Below are positions 31,746 to 34,014 of a stretch of DNA of 34,014 nt, piece by piece. Source of the stretch: an uncultured Elusimicrobium sp. (GTDB lineage Bacteria > Elusimicrobiota > Elusimicrobia > Elusimicrobiales > Elusimicrobiaceae); the NCBI GenBank assembly GCA_902766765.1, contig CACXER010000022.1, positions 1-34,014 on the forward strand. Reading direction: 5' to 3'. The position numbers and the translations under genes were made by a program. Every line of letters begins with the position of its first letter. Positions within the stretch are counted from its first letter, which is position 1. The notes under the pieces are model-generated. The model was given only the letters and a program-made list of their open reading frames with translations. It searched no databases and was not told the DNA's origin.

Positions 31746-32261
31746 ATGCAAACATCTAAACGCATTTTTAACGCAGGTTTTACGCTGACAGAACTTATGG
31801 CGGTGGTTATTATCATATCCATTTTAGCCGTATTAGGAACGGGTTCTTACCGCAAGGCGGTGGAACGCAGTCGCTTGTCTGACGGGCTGATAGCAGCTTC
31901 TACCGTGATGGAGGCCGTCAACCGCTATCATGCAGACAAATATCCGGCCGCCGCTGCGGGATATCCGAAATATAATCAGTTGGATATCTCTTTTCCGAAC
32001 GAAACCGCGTGTACGACCGCTTCCGATTATTGTAAAAAAACAAAATATTTTGAGATCACTATCGGTAATAACGGCTTTGTAGATGCCCAACGTATGAAAG
32101 GTGCTAGCGCGGGAGATTACACGGTTCGCGTATATTCCGATACATTTAGTGCTACCAAGGGCCACGCTACGGAGTGCCGTGGTGCCAATGACGGCGGAAG
32201 AGATTTATGCGTTTCGGCCGGATACGGTACGTGCGATTCCGAAAGAGTGTGCGTTAAATAG
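31746..32261 (+). CDS. Type IV pilin-like protein 5
   Basis: A 171-residue prepilin-like protein. The ATG at 31746 is chosen because the open frame upstream covers the promoter; a purine-rich GGAGAAAAGGGG precedes it. The leader MQTSKRIFNAG is followed by FTLTELMAVVIIISILAVLGTGSYRKAVERSR, with Glu5. The usual PQY after the helix is replaced by GTGSY. Cys pairs in the C-terminal half (TACTTASDYCKK, TECRGA, DLCVSAGYGTCDSERVCVK) include a Cys-dense C-terminus unlike the other four. Divergent from pilin 4, followed by a terminator and then nadB. Confidence 0.92.
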   Translation: MQTSKRIFNAGFTLTELMAVVIIISILAVLGTGSYRKAVERSRLSDGLIAASTVMEAVNRYHADKYPAAAAGYPKYNQLDISFPNETACTTASDYCKKTKYFEITIGNNGFVDAQRMKGASAGDYTVRVYSDTFSATKGHATECRGANDGGRDLCVSAGYGTCDSERVCVK

Positions 32262-32283
32262 TCGTATCGGATGACTGATTTTT

Positions 32284-32311
32284 CCCCCGGGTAAACCGGG
32301 GGATTTTTATT
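32284..32311 (+). terminator. Terminator after pilin 5
   Basis: A perfect 7-bp GC stem (32284-32290 with 32296-32302) with loop GTAAA is followed by ATTTTTATT. It ends only a few bases before the nadB -10 candidate. Confidence 0.85.
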
Positions 32312-32326
32312 TGGTAAAATATAAGT
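32312..32326 (+). promoter_or_regulatory. Candidate leaderless promoter of nadB
   Basis: TGG-TAAAAT (hexamer 32315-32320) forms an extended -10 and ends exactly 6 bases before the ATG at 32327. No Shine-Dalgarno sequence is present. A -35 would fall within the preceding terminator hairpin. Confidence 0.55.
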
Positions 32327-33871
32327 ATGAAGATTATTCATACCGATTGTTTAGTTATAGGAGCCGGGTTGGCCGGATGCGTATATGCGCATGAGGCCGC
32401 TAAAAAAGGGTTGCATACGACCTTGCTTTGTTGCGCGCAACTTTCCCAAGCCAATAGCGATTTGGCGCAAGGCGGCATTGTGTATGAACCACAACTGCAA
32501 TTAGAAGATTTATTGCAAGATGTGCGTTTGGCTACGGCCGGGCTTTGTAACGAGCGTGCCGTCCGTGAATTATCGATAGCCGGGTGCCAAGCGGTCAAAG
32601 AGATTTTTCTAAACGATATAAAAGTAAATTTTGACCGCGATGAAAAAAACCAGTTACGCTTTACCCGCGAGGGAGCACACCGTAAAAACCGTATTATTTA
32701 TTCTAAGGATACCACCGGGCACGCGCTTTTATCTGCTTTGCAACAAGCGGTAACTAGTAATCCGCTCATTACGGTAAAAGAATTTTCTTCCGCCATTGAT
32801 TTGCTTACTTTTTCACACAGTTCCACCGATATCATGGACCGCTATGAACCGCTGACGGTATTTGGGGCCTATGTGCTGGACAACCAAACCGGCGAGGTGT
32901 GCGCCATAACGGCGAAAAAAACCGTTTTGGCTACAGGCGGTGTAGGCCAAATCTACCGACATACTACCAATGCCGCTCACTCCTACGGACATGGTATTGC
33001 CATGGCATACCGTGTGGGAGCGCGCGTGATGAATATGGAATATGTGCAATTCCACCCGACGGTATTTGCCAAAGGAAAAAGTTTCCTCTTATCCGAAGCA
33101 TTGCGTGGCGAAGGGGCTATTTTACGCAACAGTGATGGCGAAGCGTTTATGGCGCGGTATCATGAACTGAAAGATTTGGCCCCGCGTGATATTGTAGCGC
33201 GTGCAATTGAGCAAGAACGGTTAAATACGTCGCACGATGTGTTTTTAGATATTTCTCATCGCCCGGCCAAAGAAACAAAAGAACGTTTCCCGGCGATTTA
33301 TCAAAAGTGTTTGCAAGAAGGATTTGATTTAACTAAAGAGCCCGTGCCGGTAGTGCCCGCCGCACATTATTTTTGCGGAGGGGTGTATGCTACGCCCGAC
33401 GGACGTACCAATATCACGCACCTAAACGCTATTGGCGAAACCGCTTGTACGGGGTATCATGGGGCGAACCGGTTGGCAAGCACTTCTTTGTTGGAAGCCG
33501 TTGCCATGGGGTATTTGTGTGCACACGCGGATGCAGCCGAAATTGCCCAACACGATTTTAAAATTCCTACGCCCAAAGACTGGGTGCTCCCCAGCGAGAA
33601 ACCGGATTTAAATTTAATCAAGCAAGATCTATCTACCTTGCGTAGCACAATGTGGAATTATGTGGGGCTCATGCGTAGCGCCACGCATCTTTCTCGAGCG
33701 GAAAAGATTTTGCGTCACTTGCATAATGAAATCAGTGCGTTTTATAAAGGGGCGGCGTTGTGCCAGGAACTGTTGGACTTGCGTAACGGTACGCAAACCG
33801 GACTGCTCATTACGTATGCGGCCCTGCATAATAAACGTAGTGTGGGATGTCATTTTTTAAGTGATCAGTAA
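32327..33871 (+). CDS. nadB: L-aspartate oxidase (NadB)
   Basis: NadB oxidises L-aspartate to iminoaspartate with FAD, the first step of de novo NAD synthesis, feeding NadA and NadC. The protein is 514 residues. The FAD site is VIGAGLAGCVYAHEAAKKG (about 9-27), with the NadB/SdhA-type SQANSDLAQGGI near 43. The substrate region includes HTTNAAHSYGHGIAMA and MEYVQFHPTVF near 240. The catalytic Arg block is EALRGEGAILRN, and the closing flavin signature is HGANRLASTSLLEA near 378. The helical C-terminal domain is complete. It is transcribed alone, apart from nadA-nadC at the other end of the window. Confidence 0.97.
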   Translation: MKIIHTDCLVIGAGLAGCVYAHEAAKKGLHTTLLCCAQLSQANSDLAQGGIVYEPQLQLEDLLQDVRLATAGLCNERAVRELSIAGCQAVKEIFLNDIKVNFDRDEKNQLRFTREGAHRKNRIIYSKDTTGHALLSALQQAVTSNPLITVKEFSSAIDLLTFSHSSTDIMDRYEPLTVFGAYVLDNQTGEVCAITAKKTVLATGGVGQIYRHTTNAAHSYGHGIAMAYRVGARVMNMEYVQFHPTVFAKGKSFLLSEALRGEGAILRNSDGEAFMARYHELKDLAPRDIVARAIEQERLNTSHDVFLDISHRPAKETKERFPAIYQKCLQEGFDLTKEPVPVVPAAHYFCGGVYATPDGRTNITHLNAIGETACTGYHGANRLASTSLLEAVAMGYLCAHADAAEIAQHDFKIPTPKDWVLPSEKPDLNLIKQDLSTLRSTMWNYVGLMRSATHLSRAEKILRHLHNEISAFYKGAALCQELLDLRNGTQTGLLITYAALHNKRSVGCHFLSDQ

Positions 33872-33883
33872 CGGAAAAAGATA

Positions 33884-33912
33884 TTTACAAAGCGTTACGG
33901 ATTTATTATAAT
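33884..33912 (+). promoter_or_regulatory. Promoter of tRNA-Asn
   Basis: TTTACA (33884-33889), a 17-base spacer and a perfect TATAAT (33907-33912) lie 22 bases before the tRNA 5' end. This is the closest match to a vegetative promoter in the window. Confidence 0.8.
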
Positions 33913-33934
33913 AATAGTGTAGTCAAGGATTTAT

Positions 33935-34009
33935 TCCCCGATAGCTCAATGGTGGAGCGACCGGCTGTTAACCGGTAGGTTGTAGGTTCGAGTCCTACTC
34001 GGGGAGCCA
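33935..34009 (+). tRNA. tRNA-Asn (GTT anticodon)
   Basis: The acceptor stem TCCCCGA pairs with TCGGGGA, followed by discriminator G and an encoded CCA at 34007-34009. The D stem is GCTC/GAGC. The anticodon stem ACCGG/CCGGT closes the loop CTGTTAA with anticodon GTT at 33967-33969. The T arm is GTAGG-TTCGAGT-CCTAC. All four arms pair fully. Confidence 0.97.
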
Positions 34010-34014
34010 TATAA

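Noticed and set aside
33935-34009. tRNA-Asn as an integration site for a mobile element
   Set aside because: The window ends 5 bases after the tRNA and no integrase or duplicated tRNA 3' end is visible, so there is no evidence.
1-34014. CRISPR arrays, insertion sequences, prophage or integron features
   Set aside because: I saw no regularly spaced direct repeats, transposase or integrase domains, or paired terminal inverted repeats. The inverted repeats present are explained as transcription terminators.

Overview
The window looks like a piece of the chromosome of an Elusimicrobiota bacterium, probably a host- or gut-associated lineage. This is inferred from the gene set, not from a database match. 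The envelope is Gram-negative (KdsA, LptB/A/C, a TolC-family channel, a Pal-like OmpA lipoprotein). Lysine/diaminopimelate synthesis uses the LL-diaminopimelate aminotransferase route (dapF-dapL). Five separate genes encode short type IV pilin-like proteins with an N-terminal G|FTLxEL signature. I see no phage, insertion sequence or CRISPR array, and no gene is visibly broken.

Layout. 1-3.65 kb: a small Thr-rich lipoprotein, then nadA-nadC and an aminotransferase, closed by a terminator. 3.68-7.93 kb: a four-gene operon for a tripartite MacAB/TolC-like exporter. 7.98-9.26 kb, minus strand: an exported lipoprotein flavodoxin and a nitroreductase. 9.32-13.45 kb: dapF-dapL, a pilin-like gene and a large Cys-rich secreted protein. 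13.62-16.64 kb, minus strand: kdsA-lptC-lptA-lptB, making Kdo-8-phosphate and exporting lipopolysaccharide. 16.75-19.83 kb: a second pilin, dut and a HEAT-repeat protein on the minus strand, and a degenerate esterase-like protein. 19.83-20.19 kb: a gene-free, AT-rich stretch with five perfect DnaA boxes, the best candidate here for a replication origin or DnaA-binding locus. 20.19-26.37 kb: the Pal-like lipoprotein, a third pilin with a T12 tract in its promoter region, a DUF167 protein, a YggS-type protein, an MFS-DUF4321-like-maf-trxB operon, and an unknown secreted protein. 26.47-31.12 kb: an isolated FtsA-like gene (minus), then an ABC-F ATPase and a DEAD-box-type helicase. 31.14-34.0 kb: a divergent pair of pilin genes, nadB and tRNA-Asn(GTT).

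How the genes work together. NadB, NadA and NadC complete de novo synthesis of nicotinate mononucleotide from aspartate, but nadB lies 30 kb from nadA-nadC with its own promoter. Most genes in short operons overlap by 4 bp or lie within a few bases of each other. Many transcription units end in clear hairpin-plus-T terminators.

The three most interesting signals are the DnaA-box cluster at 19981-20116, a recurrent TAnAAT-N6-ATG arrangement at five gene starts that suggests leaderless transcripts, and the unusual repertoire of secreted pilin-like and Cys-rich proteins.
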